Assembly: GCA_934177025.1 (NCBI GenBank)
Contig: CAKPPA010000012.1
Coordinates: 1-14,821, forward strand
Direction: 5' to 3'
Length of the DNA: 14,821 bases
Source: an uncultured Clostridia bacterium
GTDB lineage: Bacteria; Bacillota; Clostridia; Christensenellales; CAG-314
Both the position numbers and the translations under genes were made by a program. Shown piece by piece: positions 1 through 7,230 of this stretch. Position 1 is the first letter of the stretch, and every line of letters begins with the position of its first letter. The notes beneath the pieces are model-generated. The model saw only the letters and a list, made by a program, of their open reading frames with translations, had not been told where the DNA came from and made no database searches.

Positions 1-188
<188 letters not shown>

Positions 189-194
189 AAGGGA

Positions 195-263
195 GTAGGA
201 GAAATCCTACGGTCGACACGCGCAAGCGTGAAAAGAGAGAGTCGGCTCTCGAGAGAAACCGAC
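195..263 (+). other. 16S trailer with three tandem hairpins
   Basis: Directly after the mature 16S end there are three short hairpins. GTAGGA/TCCTAC (195-200 with 205-210) has a GAAA loop. CACGC/GCGTG (217-221 with 226-230) has a GCAA loop. GTCGG/CCGAC (241-245 with 259-263) encloses a CTCTC/GAGAG inner palindrome. The first two loops are GNRA tetraloops. This is transcribed spacer RNA, probably a processing or stability structure. Whether it pairs with the 16S 5' leader cannot be judged, because the leader is outside the window. Confidence 0.6.
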
Positions 264-316
264 AACAAAAACAAGATTGTGTACGTACGTTCTATTCTGT
301 AACATCTCGGCAAAGG

Positions 317-343
317 ATGCACCCAATGCGGTGTATTTTTTTT
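317..343 (+). terminator. Intrinsic terminator of the 16S transcript (first)
   Basis: A 7-bp stem (317-323 with 330-336, one G-U pair) with a 6-nt loop is followed by a run of eight T (336-343). It lies about 130 nt after the 16S end and before any other gene, so the 16S transcript should end here rather than continue into 23S. Confidence 0.7.
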
Positions 344-366
344 GTCCTGTTTTACAAAACTTTACC

Positions 367-391
367 GTACACTTTTTTGGTGTACTTTTTT
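367..391 (+). terminator. Intrinsic terminator of the 16S transcript (second)
   Basis: GTACAC (367-372) pairs with GTGTAC (380-385) across a 7-nt T-rich loop, followed by six T (386-391). It backs up the first terminator about 50 nt upstream. It has no A-run on its left, so it is oriented against rRNA transcription and not against murG on the other strand. No separate terminator for murG was recognised between here and its stop codon. Confidence 0.65.
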
Positions 392-471
392 ATTTTAAAA
401 ATTCCCACGTTTGTATTCGTTTCAAAATTCGGTTTTTTGCAACAACAATCGATTTGTCGGTGGAATGTAGT

Positions 472-1521
472 TTAGGCAAAAAAGGATTGAATTTCCTTGC
501 AAATGGTTTTTGTTCCGTCAATTTGCATTTTTTGCATTGCCGTTTGGTAGCGTTCTTTATTTTTGCGAAGTTCTTCAAGTTCGCGCCAAACGTTTTCCAA
601 ACAAAAATCTTTTTCGTTTAACATACGCGCGCAACCTTTTTCACAAAAATACGCCGCATTTTTGGTTTGTTCTCCGCGCGAAGCCCGTTGCAGGGGAACA
701 AACAACGTCGGGACGTTTAGGGTAACGAGTTCACAAACGGTGTTGCTTCCCGCACGCGAAATTACGGCATCGCTTGCTTTTAACACGGAAAGTAAGGCGT
801 TCGTGTACTCGGTCTGTTTGAAGTGCGGTGCCTGTTTTGCAAGAGTTTTGCCTTTTCCCGCTACCAGAAAAACGTCGTATCGTTTGGTTAAATCGGTTAG
901 GTTTTGTTCTACAAACGCATTCAAAATTTGGGCACCGCTACTTCCGCCGACAACGGTCAGTAACGGGCGCACCCCCGAAAATCCCGTTTCGTACAACCCT
1001 TTGGGGCGGGAAGCATTTCGCACGCTTTGCCGAATCGGGCTACCCGTCACGATTTGCTTTTTTGTTTTTAACGGCACGTCAAACGTCGTAAAAAGGCGAT
1101 CCGCAAAGCGGAGGGAAATTCGATTGCTGAGCCCCATGGAAAGGTCGCTTTCGTGCAAAAACACGGGAATTTTTTGCCGATGCGCCGCAATGCAAACAGG
1201 GAGCCCCGCATAGCCGCCTTTGGAAAAAACAAGTTCGGGTTTCCACTCGGTTAAGGCTTCCTCGGCTTTTGCGATGCTTGTTTTTAGCAAAAACGGAATT
1301 TTCAGGTTTTGTAGCGTCCATTTTCGTTGCAGTTTTACGGTCGGAATTTCGCGATAAAACGCAAGGTTTTGCCACACGGGCGCAAGGATGCGCTTGTCGT
1401 TTTCGCCGGAAGCAAGGTAGCCGAAGGCAAATTCCGTTGCGGGCAGTTGTTCCATTAATGCCACGTTCGGCACGATATGCCCGCCCGTGCCGCCGCCGCA
1501 GAATAAAATTTTGTGTTTCAT
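472..1521 (-). CDS. murG: UDP-N-acetylglucosamine transferase MurG
   Basis: MurG transfers GlcNAc from UDP-GlcNAc to undecaprenyl-PP-MurNAc-pentapeptide, making lipid II on the inner face of the membrane. The 349-residue protein has the usual length. The N-terminal glycine loop GGGTGGHIVP (residues 9-18) binds the lipid-linked acceptor or diphosphate. HESDLSMGLSNR (123-134) is the form seen in Firmicutes. GGSSGAQ (192-198), SRAGSNTVCEL (255-265) and RGEQTKNA (282-289) mark the C-terminal UDP-GlcNAc domain. The ATG at 1521 is the only start that keeps the first glycine loop. No Shine-Dalgarno precedes it; instead TATAAT ends 6 nt before the ATG, so the mRNA is probably leaderless. The gene stands alone, convergent with 16S and outside any division/cell-wall cluster. 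Confidence 0.95.
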   Translation of the reverse strand: MKHKILFCGGGTGGHIVPNVALMEQLPATEFAFGYLASGENDKRILAPVWQNLAFYREIPTVKLQRKWTLQNLKIPFLLKTSIAKAEEALTEWKPELVFSKGGYAGLPVCIAAHRQKIPVFLHESDLSMGLSNRISLRFADRLFTTFDVPLKTKKQIVTGSPIRQSVRNASRPKGLYETGFSGVRPLLTVVGGSSGAQILNAFVEQNLTDLTKRYDVFLVAGKGKTLAKQAPHFKQTEYTNALLSVLKASDAVISRAGSNTVCELVTLNVPTLFVPLQRASRGEQTKNAAYFCEKGCARMLNEKDFCLENVWRELEELRKNKERYQTAMQKMQIDGTKTICKEIQSFFA

Positions 1522-1527
1522 AATTCA

Positions 1528-1533
1528 ATTATA
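1528..1533 (-). promoter_or_regulatory. -10 element of murG promoter, abutting the start codon
   Basis: On the minus strand a perfect TATAAT (1533 to 1528) is followed by TGAATT and then the murG ATG at 1521. Transcription starting about 7 nt after the -10 would begin at the A of the ATG. No convincing -35 is seen at a 16-18 nt spacing, and there is no TGn extension. Confidence 0.6.
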
Positions 1534-1562
1534 GCGATTTCGGCGAAAATAATACCGCGCTA

Positions 1563-1591
1563 TTGACTTTAAATTGCCAAGTTGTTATACT
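1563..1591 (+). promoter_or_regulatory. Sigma-A type promoter of the HAD-glpK-lipase operon
   Basis: TTGACT (1563-1568), a 17-nt spacer and TATACT (1586-1591) form a near-consensus housekeeping promoter. The expected transcription start is near 1598, only a few nt before the ATG at 1602. It is back to back with the murG promoter. Confidence 0.8.
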
Positions 1592-1601
1592 AAAATCAGC
1601 A

Positions 1602-2381
1602 ATGTTACAGGATGTAAAATTATTTTTGTTGGATATGGACGGCACGGTTTACTTGGGCAACACGCCGATCGCAGGCGCTTTGGAGGGCGTGGAGCGATTG
1701 CGCGCTTCGGGTAAAAAAATCTGCTTCGTCACCAACAACAGCAGTCGAAACAAACAGGAATACATAAAAAAACTCGCAAACATGGGTTTTCAAATCAGCG
1801 AGGATGAAATTTTTTCCTCCTCGGATGCCACGATACGTTATTTAAAAAAGCATTATCCGCAACGGAAAACGCTCCTCATCGGCACAAAGGGCTTGGAAGC
1901 GGAGTTTGTGGAACAAGGCATTTGTTTAACGGACGAAAATTGCGACGTTGCCGTGCTCGGCTACGACACTACGTTGACGTACGAAAAGTTGTGCAAACTG
2001 ACGTCGGCATTGTCGCGCGGGGTGCCGTTCGTCGCAACGCATCCGGACGTCAACTGCCCTGCGGAGGGGGCGTATCTACCGGACGTCGGCAGTTTTTTGG
2101 CGTTACTGAAAGCCAGCACAGGGCGTTCGCCGGACGTTATTTGCGGAAAACCGTTTCGCCCCATGGCGGATGCGATTCGGGAAAAATTTTGTTTACAACC
2201 GCAGGAAATCGCAATGGTTGGGGATCGGCTTTCGACGGATCTTTTGTTCGGGATTGAAAACGGATTTCAAAGCGTGTTAGTTTTAAGCGGAGAAACGGAT
2301 GCGGCGGCTTACCGCGCATTCGGCAAGCGTGCGGACGCCGTGTTTCCTTCCGTAAAGGAAATGGCGGATTCGCTCGTTTAA
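1602..2381 (+). CDS. HAD-IIA (NagD-like) phosphatase
   Basis: This is a 259-residue phosphatase of the haloacid dehalogenase superfamily, subclass IIA (NagD, AraL, p-nitrophenylphosphatase group). All four motifs are visible: DMDGT (residues 11-15, nucleophile and acid/base Asp), TNN (44-46), the Lys of CGKP (about 183) and GDRLSTD (207-213, Mg2+ ligands). The C2-type cap lies between motifs II and III. A TTG at 1563 would extend the frame, but that TTG is the promoter's -35 box, so the ATG at 1602 is chosen. There is no Shine-Dalgarno; the predicted 5' leader is only about 3-4 nt. glpK follows after 12 nt. Family members act on UMP, sugar phosphates, phosphoglycolate or glycerol 3-phosphate. 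Context favours a glycerol-phosphate link, but the substrate is not shown by sequence. Confidence 0.9.
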   Translation: MLQDVKLFLLDMDGTVYLGNTPIAGALEGVERLRASGKKICFVTNNSSRNKQEYIKKLANMGFQISEDEIFSSSDATIRYLKKHYPQRKTLLIGTKGLEAEFVEQGICLTDENCDVAVLGYDTTLTYEKLCKLTSALSRGVPFVATHPDVNCPAEGAYLPDVGSFLALLKASTGRSPDVICGKPFRPMADAIREKFCLQPQEIAMVGDRLSTDLLFGIENGFQSVLVLSGETDAAAYRAFGKRADAVFPSVKEMADSLV

Positions 2382-2393
2382 ACGGGGGAGAAA

Positions 2394-3917
2394 ATGAAAA
2401 AGAAGTACATTTTGGCATTGGACGAAGGAACGACAAGCGCACGCGCTGTAGTTTACGACACGGAGCGGCAGGAAATCGTTGCAATTTCCAATCAGGAATT
2501 CGATTTAATTTATCCGAAATCCGGTTGGGTGGAGCAGGACGCAAAAGAGGTTTGGGCGGCGCAGTACGGCGCGTTAAACGAGGTCATTGCAAAAAGCGGA
2601 ATCCGTTGGGAGTCCGTTTACGGGCTCGGCATCACGAATCAGCGCGAAACGGTCATCGTTTGGGACAAAGTGACGGGCGAGCCGGTGTACAACGCCATTG
2701 TTTGGCAGTGTCGACGGACGGCGGACTATTGCAACCGCTTAAAGGAGGACGATGCTTTAGTCAAACGCATTCAAAGTAAAACCGGCCTCGTAATGGACGC
2801 TTACTTCAGTGCAAGCAAAATCAAATGGATTTTGGACAACGTGGACGGCGTGCGGGAGCGTGCCGAGCGCGGCGAACTTTACGCCGGCACTATCGACAGT
2901 TGGCTGATTTACAAACTGACGGACGGGGAAGTGTTCGTTACGGATAAAACAAATGCTTCGCGCACCATGCTTTACAACATCAACACGCTGGATTGGGACG
3001 AGGATTTACTCAAATTGTTCGGCGTGCCGCGGTGCATGTTGCCGCGCGTGTGCGAAAGCAACGAAATCGTCGGGCAAACTTCCATTTTCAAACAGCCGAT
3101 CGCAATTTGCGGCATTGCGGGGGATCAGCAGGCGGCATTGTTCGGTCAGGCATGTTTCAAAATCGGCATGGCAAAAAACACTTACGGCACGGGCTGCTTT
3201 ATTTTAATGAACACGGGCGAAACGCCGAAAATTTCCAAAAACAATTTGATTACGACAATTGCGTGGTCGTTAAACGGCAAAACGACGTATGCGTTGGAGG
3301 GTAGCATTTTTAATGCGGGAAGTTCCGTGCAATGGTTGCGTGACGGCATGCAATTTTTTACCGAAAGCGCGGATAGCGAAGGCTTTGCTTTGCAGGCAAG
3401 GAATCCCGACGGCACGCAGGGAACAAACGGTGTTTACGTTGTTCCGGCGTTCACGGGACTTGGCGCACCGTATTGGAACATGGAAGCACGCGGCGTCATT
3501 GTGGGCATCACGCGGAGTACCGACAAGTACCACATTGTGCGTGCCACGCTGGAATCCATGGCGTACAGCACGAAAGATATTTTAATTAACATGGAGCTGG
3601 ATAGCGGCATCAAATTTGCGGAATTGGCGTGTGACGGCGGTGCCAGCCAAAATAACTTCCTAATGCAGTTTCAGGCAGATATTTTAGGTCGAGTGCTAAA
3701 GCGGCCGAAAATTACGGAAACAACGGTACTCGGTGCCGTGTATCTGTGCGGATTAGGCACCGGCGCATGGCAAGGGCTGGAGGAAATCGCCTCGCAATGG
3801 TCGGTACAACGCACGTTTTTGCCGAAAATGGAGAGGGACGAAGCAGAACGCAAATACAGGGGCTGGAAACGTGCGGTAAAACGCAGTTTCGATTGGGCCA
3901 CCGGTGAACAGGAGTAA
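2394..3917 (+). CDS. glpK: Glycerol kinase
   Basis: GlpK phosphorylates glycerol with ATP to sn-glycerol 3-phosphate in the cytoplasm. The 507-residue FGGY-family protein has the expected length. The N-terminal phosphate-binding loop LDEGTTS is at residues 9-15. NQRE (82-85) supplies the glycerol-binding Arg-Glu pair, GDQQAALFGQ holds the catalytic Asp, and a C-terminal FGGY signature surrounds GGASQNN. The ATG at 2394 follows a GGGGGAG ribosome site. The YHFYG motif whose His is phosphorylated by the PTS in many Gram-positive glycerol kinases is absent: the segment before GDQQ reads SIFKQPIAI. Direct HPr control is therefore unlikely. It lies mid-operon, between the HAD phosphatase and a lipase-like gene whose ATG is 4 nt past its stop. 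No glpF or glpD is nearby. Confidence 0.96.
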   Translation: MKKKYILALDEGTTSARAVVYDTERQEIVAISNQEFDLIYPKSGWVEQDAKEVWAAQYGALNEVIAKSGIRWESVYGLGITNQRETVIVWDKVTGEPVYNAIVWQCRRTADYCNRLKEDDALVKRIQSKTGLVMDAYFSASKIKWILDNVDGVRERAERGELYAGTIDSWLIYKLTDGEVFVTDKTNASRTMLYNINTLDWDEDLLKLFGVPRCMLPRVCESNEIVGQTSIFKQPIAICGIAGDQQAALFGQACFKIGMAKNTYGTGCFILMNTGETPKISKNNLITTIAWSLNGKTTYALEGSIFNAGSSVQWLRDGMQFFTESADSEGFALQARNPDGTQGTNGVYVVPAFTGLGAPYWNMEARGVIVGITRSTDKYHIVRATLESMAYSTKDILINMELDSGIKFAELACDGGASQNNFLMQFQADILGRVLKRPKITETTVLGAVYLCGLGTGAWQGLEEIASQWSVQRTFLPKMERDEAERKYRGWKRAVKRSFDWATGEQE

Positions 3918-3921
3918 AACT

Positions 3922-4833
3922 ATGAAGGAATTTACGGTAAAAGGACATTTAGGCAAGGATTGTCATCGTTACGTGTGGGATGACGTTGCGGAACCGAAAG
4001 CGGTGGTGCTGTTGGTGCACGGCATGGCGGAGCACGGCGCGCGTTACGACCGATTAGGGCGGTTTTTAAACGAAAACGGCTTTTTGCTGGTGTGCCACGA
4101 TTTACGCGGTCACGGCAAAACCAACCCGCAAACTTTGGGTTACGACGACGGCGATATGTGGGAAAACAACTTAAACGATCAGTTGCTGTTCCAAAAAGAG
4201 TGGAAGGAGCGCACCGGCCTGCCGTTGTTCGTTATGGGGCACAGCTACGGCTCCTTTTTAACGCAGGAATTAATCAAAAGGAACGTCGTTGCGGACGGAT
4301 TCGTGTTAAGCGGCTCCAATTTGCAAAAAGGGGCGGCCGTAACGGCCGGTAGTTTTGTCGCAAACCGCTTGGTTAAAAAACAAGGGAAAAAAGTACCTGC
4401 ACAAAAATTGTTCGACTTAACCTTCACGGCATGGCAAAAAAAATGCAAGGAAGGCGAAAACTGGTTAACGCGGGATATGGCGGAGTATCAAAAATACGAG
4501 GACGATTCATGTTGCGGTTTTGTTTGCAGCACGAATTTTTATCAAACGTTTTTTAACGGCCTGAAAAAACTTTACAACAAAAAGGAGTTGGAAAACATTC
4601 CGAAGGATTTGCCGATTTACCTGTTTGCGGGTACTTCCGATCCGGTCGGTAACTACGGCAAGGGCGTAAAAAAATTGCATCGGATGTATCAAAATCTCGG
4701 GTTTAAAAATGCTTCCCTAAAACTGTACGACGACGGCCGTCACGAAATGGTAAACGACGTCAATTACGAGGAAGTTTACGGCGATTTAGTAAATCATTTG
4801 AACGAAATGCTGGTGTTAACGGACAAAAGATAA
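3922..4833 (+). CDS. Alpha/beta hydrolase, monoacylglycerol lipase / lysophospholipase-like
   Basis: This 303-residue serine hydrolase belongs to the Hydrolase_4 / monoacylglycerol lipase group. It has the HGMAEH oxyanion-hole segment (residues 33-38), the DLRGHG motif (60-65), the nucleophile elbow GHSYGS (Ser108), an acid Asp240 (GTSDP) and a His274 in GRHEM, so the catalytic triad looks complete. A variable cap fills about 130-225. No signal peptide or membrane segment is seen, so it is probably cytoplasmic. A GTG at 3904 is in frame, but AGGAG at 3910-3914 sits 7 nt before the ATG at 3922, which is preferred. The site overlaps the end of glpK, suggesting coupled translation. With glycerol kinase next door, release of glycerol from monoglycerides is a plausible role; the substrate is inferred. 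Confidence 0.88.
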   Translation: MKEFTVKGHLGKDCHRYVWDDVAEPKAVVLLVHGMAEHGARYDRLGRFLNENGFLLVCHDLRGHGKTNPQTLGYDDGDMWENNLNDQLLFQKEWKERTGLPLFVMGHSYGSFLTQELIKRNVVADGFVLSGSNLQKGAAVTAGSFVANRLVKKQGKKVPAQKLFDLTFTAWQKKCKEGENWLTRDMAEYQKYEDDSCCGFVCSTNFYQTFFNGLKKLYNKKELENIPKDLPIYLFAGTSDPVGNYGKGVKKLHRMYQNLGFKNASLKLYDDGRHEMVNDVNYEEVYGDLVNHLNEMLVLTDKR

Positions 4834-4928
4834 GCGTTCGGCACGGTTTTTCCGAAAAATTGTAGGAAATGAAAAGCGAAAGGAAAAAGATTTTTCAAAA
4901 AGCATAAAAATAAAAAAAAGAAGCGTTC

Positions 4929-4966
4929 AAAAACAAGCGAAGATAAAATTTTTCGCTTGTTTTTTT
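4929..4966 (+). terminator. Intrinsic terminator of the HAD-glpK-lipase operon
   Basis: A long stem runs from the A-run at 4929 through ACAAGCGAA (to 4941). Its partner TTCGCTTGT begins at 4952, with a 10-nt AT-rich loop, and the T-run reaches 4966. It lies 95 nt after the lipase stop codon. Confidence 0.88.
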
Positions 4967-5188
4967 CGTGCGAAAAGCAAGGTTTTTTCAAAACTGTTTG
5001 CCTTTCGATTGCCCAAACCCTAAGGGAGGAGGAAAAACGAAAATTTTTTCACGAAAACGCACGAAAAACGCATTTTTTCGCATCGGATTTCGGAAAAATT
5101 CCTATTCATAAAATTTATAAATATAAAATTTTAAAAAATATTTTTCGATTGTAACGTTGCTATTTCGGAATGAGTGTATAAATATGTA
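4967..5188. other. AT-rich intergenic region before parE
   Basis: No gene is supported here. A Shine-Dalgarno-like AGGGAGGAGG near 5021-5031 is not followed by a usable start codon at proper distance. A CGAAAAA/TTTTTCG hairpin-like segment lies around 5062-5085. The stretch 5101-5150 is almost pure A/T and could act as an upstream promoter element for the parE promoter. No exact DnaA box (TTATCCACA) was seen on either strand. Confidence 0.4.
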
Positions 5189-5216
5189 TTGCAAATTGTA
5201 AAAAATATGATATAAT
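5189..5216 (+). promoter_or_regulatory. Promoter of the parE-parC operon
   Basis: TTGCAA (5189-5194), a 16-nt spacer and a perfect TATAAT (5211-5216) precede parE. The predicted start near 5223 leaves a leader of about 25 nt carrying GGAGGAG (5239-5245), so this is a conventional leadered transcript, unlike four other units in the window. Confidence 0.72.
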
Positions 5217-5247
5217 TTTTTTACTGAAGAAAAATTCCGGAGGAGTT

Positions 5248-7227
5248 ATGGCGGTCGAAAAAACATACGAAGCGAAAGATATCCAAGTGTTGGAAGGGTT
5301 GGATGCCGTACGGCTACGGCCGGGAATGTACATCGGCACAACCGGAAAAAACGGGATGCATCATATTTTGTGGGAAATCGTCGACAATGCGGTGGACGAA
5401 GCGGCAAACGGGTTCGCCACTAAGGTGGATTTGGTGCTAAAAGCGGACAACAGCGTTACGGTAACGGACAACGGGCGCGGCGTTCCGGTGGATATGCACC
5501 CGCAACTCAAAGTTTCGGGTGTGGAAGTCGTGTTTACGCAGTTGCATGCGGGCGGCAAATTCAATAACGAAAACTACAGTTATTCGGGCGGCCTACACGG
5601 CGTAGGGGCGTCCGTCACCAATGCGCTCAGCGAATGGCTGCACGTCAAAGTCCACAAAAACGGCAGTGTTTACGAAATGAGTTTTCACAGCTACGAGGAC
5701 GAAAAAACGGGCAAAATTTTAAGCGGAATTCCGGTAGGTCCGTTGCAGGTAACGGGCAAGGAAAAAAAGGACGTTTCCGGCACGGAAGTTTCCTTCAAGC
5801 CGGATCCGCGCGTGTTCGGCAAATTGGAGTTTTCGCTCGACACGATTTTAAAACGCGTGAAGGAACTTGCGTTTTTAAATCGCGGCATCGAGTTCACGGT
5901 AACCGACGAGCGCGTGCGTAGCGAATCGGGCGAACCGCTCAAACGCTCCTTCCTGTACGAAGGCGGCATTAGCGACTTCGTCAAATATCTCAACGAAAAC
6001 AAAGCGGTAACGTTTGAGGAACCGATTTATCTTAAGGGAAGCAACAACGTGTTGTCGTTGGAATGTGCCATTCAGTACACCAACACCTACACGGAAAGCG
6101 TGTTTTCCTACGTCAACAACATTCCGACGCCGGAAGGCGGCACGCACGAAACGGGCATGAAAGTGGCACTTACCAAAACGCTCAATGACTATGCGCGTAA
6201 AATCGGTGCGTTAAAGGAAAAGGACGAAAATCTGTTAGGGGAGGATTTCCGCGAAGGCATTACGGTGGTGCTTAGCGTAAAAATGACGAACGTGCAGTTC
6301 GAAGGGCAAACGAAAACGAAACTCGGCAACCCCGAAGCGCGCACGGCGGTGGAAACCATCATCAGCGAAGGGATGCAAAAGTTTTTGGACACCGACAAAA
6401 AAAAGTCCGGCGAGGTTATCGTCAAAAAAGCCCTTGCGGCGGCAAAAGTGCGGTTTGCGGCACAGCGTGCCAAGGAAATTAACCGTCAAAAAAACAGCAT
6501 CGAAAATGCAACGCTGGTCGGCAAACTCAGCAGTTGCACAGGCAAAAATTATGAAAAAAACGAATTGTTTATCGTGGAGGGCGATTCCGCCGGCGGCAGT
6601 GCAAAACAAGCCCGCGATCGCAAATTTCAGGCAATTTTGCCACTGCGCGGCAAACCGCTCAATGCGGAAAAAAAGCGAATCGATCAGGTTTTGGCAAACG
6701 AGGAAATTCGCACCATCATTTCCGCCCTCGATACGGGTATCGGCGAGGATTTTTCGCTCGAATCGCTGAAGTACGACAAAGTCATCATCCTTTCGGATGC
6801 AGATCAGGACGGCGCGCACATCCGTGCGATTTTGCTTACCTTCTTTTTCCGCTACATGCGCGAATTGTTAACGGAAGGGCACATTTACATCGGCTTGCCG
6901 CCGCTGTACAAAGTGTTTAAGCGCGACGACGTCATTTACGCTTACGACGACGAGGAGCTCGATGCGGCGGTGGAAAAAATCGGGCGCGGCTACACATTGC
7001 AACGCTACAAAGGGTTGGGCGAAATGAATCCGAGTCAACTTTGGGAAACAACGCTAAACCCTGCCACGCGGAGTTTAATGCGCGTCACAATCGAGGATGC
7101 CGCCGAAGCGGAAAAAATCCTCACTACGCTTATGGGCGACAGCATCGAGGCGCGCAAGGCGTATATCAGCGAAAATGCGAATTTCAACAAAAACAACGAC
7201 AAAATTTTGGATGAGTACGGAGTGTAA
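5248..7227 (+). CDS. parE: Type IIA topoisomerase ATPase subunit (ParE, GyrB-like)
   Basis: This is the ATPase/TOPRIM subunit of a GyrB/ParE enzyme, 659 residues. The GHKL ATPase is at the N terminus: EIVDNAVDEA (43-52, catalytic Glu and Mg2+ Asn), DNGRG (74-78) and GGLHGVGAS (112-120). The transducer loop QTKTKLGN (about 352-359) contacts ATP. The TOPRIM domain has EGDSAGGSAK (about 442-451) and the Asp triad of SDADQDG (about 514-520). The C terminus has QRYKGLGEMN. Start: ATG after GGAGGAG. It is cotranscribed with the A subunit 3 nt downstream. By length and motifs alone this could be GyrB. ParE is preferred because the partner lacks a GyrA box and because no dnaA/dnaN/recF genes, which often accompany gyrB, are adjacent. 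Confidence 0.72.
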   Translation: MAVEKTYEAKDIQVLEGLDAVRLRPGMYIGTTGKNGMHHILWEIVDNAVDEAANGFATKVDLVLKADNSVTVTDNGRGVPVDMHPQLKVSGVEVVFTQLHAGGKFNNENYSYSGGLHGVGASVTNALSEWLHVKVHKNGSVYEMSFHSYEDEKTGKILSGIPVGPLQVTGKEKKDVSGTEVSFKPDPRVFGKLEFSLDTILKRVKELAFLNRGIEFTVTDERVRSESGEPLKRSFLYEGGISDFVKYLNENKAVTFEEPIYLKGSNNVLSLECAIQYTNTYTESVFSYVNNIPTPEGGTHETGMKVALTKTLNDYARKIGALKEKDENLLGEDFREGITVVLSVKMTNVQFEGQTKTKLGNPEARTAVETIISEGMQKFLDTDKKKSGEVIVKKALAAAKVRFAAQRAKEINRQKNSIENATLVGKLSSCTGKNYEKNELFIVEGDSAGGSAKQARDRKFQAILPLRGKPLNAEKKRIDQVLANEEIRTIISALDTGIGEDFSLESLKYDKVIILSDADQDGAHIRAILLTFFFRYMRELLTEGHIYIGLPPLYKVFKRDDVIYAYDDEELDAAVEKIGRGYTLQRYKGLGEMNPSQLWETTLNPATRSLMRVTIEDAAEAEKILTTLMGDSIEARKAYISENANFNKNNDKILDEYGV

Positions 7228-7230
7228 AAC

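Noticed and set aside
277..621. Open frame on the plus strand after 16S (114 codons)
   Set aside because: It crosses both rRNA terminators, is antisense to the end of murG, has no ribosome site and a low-complexity Phe-rich product.
563..1213. 216-codon plus-strand frame antisense to murG
   Set aside because: The product has no recognisable motif, while the opposite strand encodes complete MurG.
5021..5050. Strong Shine-Dalgarno-like AGGGAGGAGG as evidence for a small gene
   Set aside because: No ATG, GTG or TTG lies at suitable spacing downstream with an open frame.
4957..5154. 65-codon frame upstream of parE
   Set aside because: It begins inside the terminator stem, has no start with a ribosome site and encodes a Lys/Phe-rich AT-driven peptide.
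4967..5247. Replication origin beside a gyrB-like gene
   Set aside because: No exact DnaA boxes and no dnaA, dnaN or recF nearby; AT richness alone fits a promoter region.
6235..6819. 194-codon minus-strand frame inside parE
   Set aside because: A shadow of the conserved ParE TOPRIM region with no ribosome site or family resemblance.
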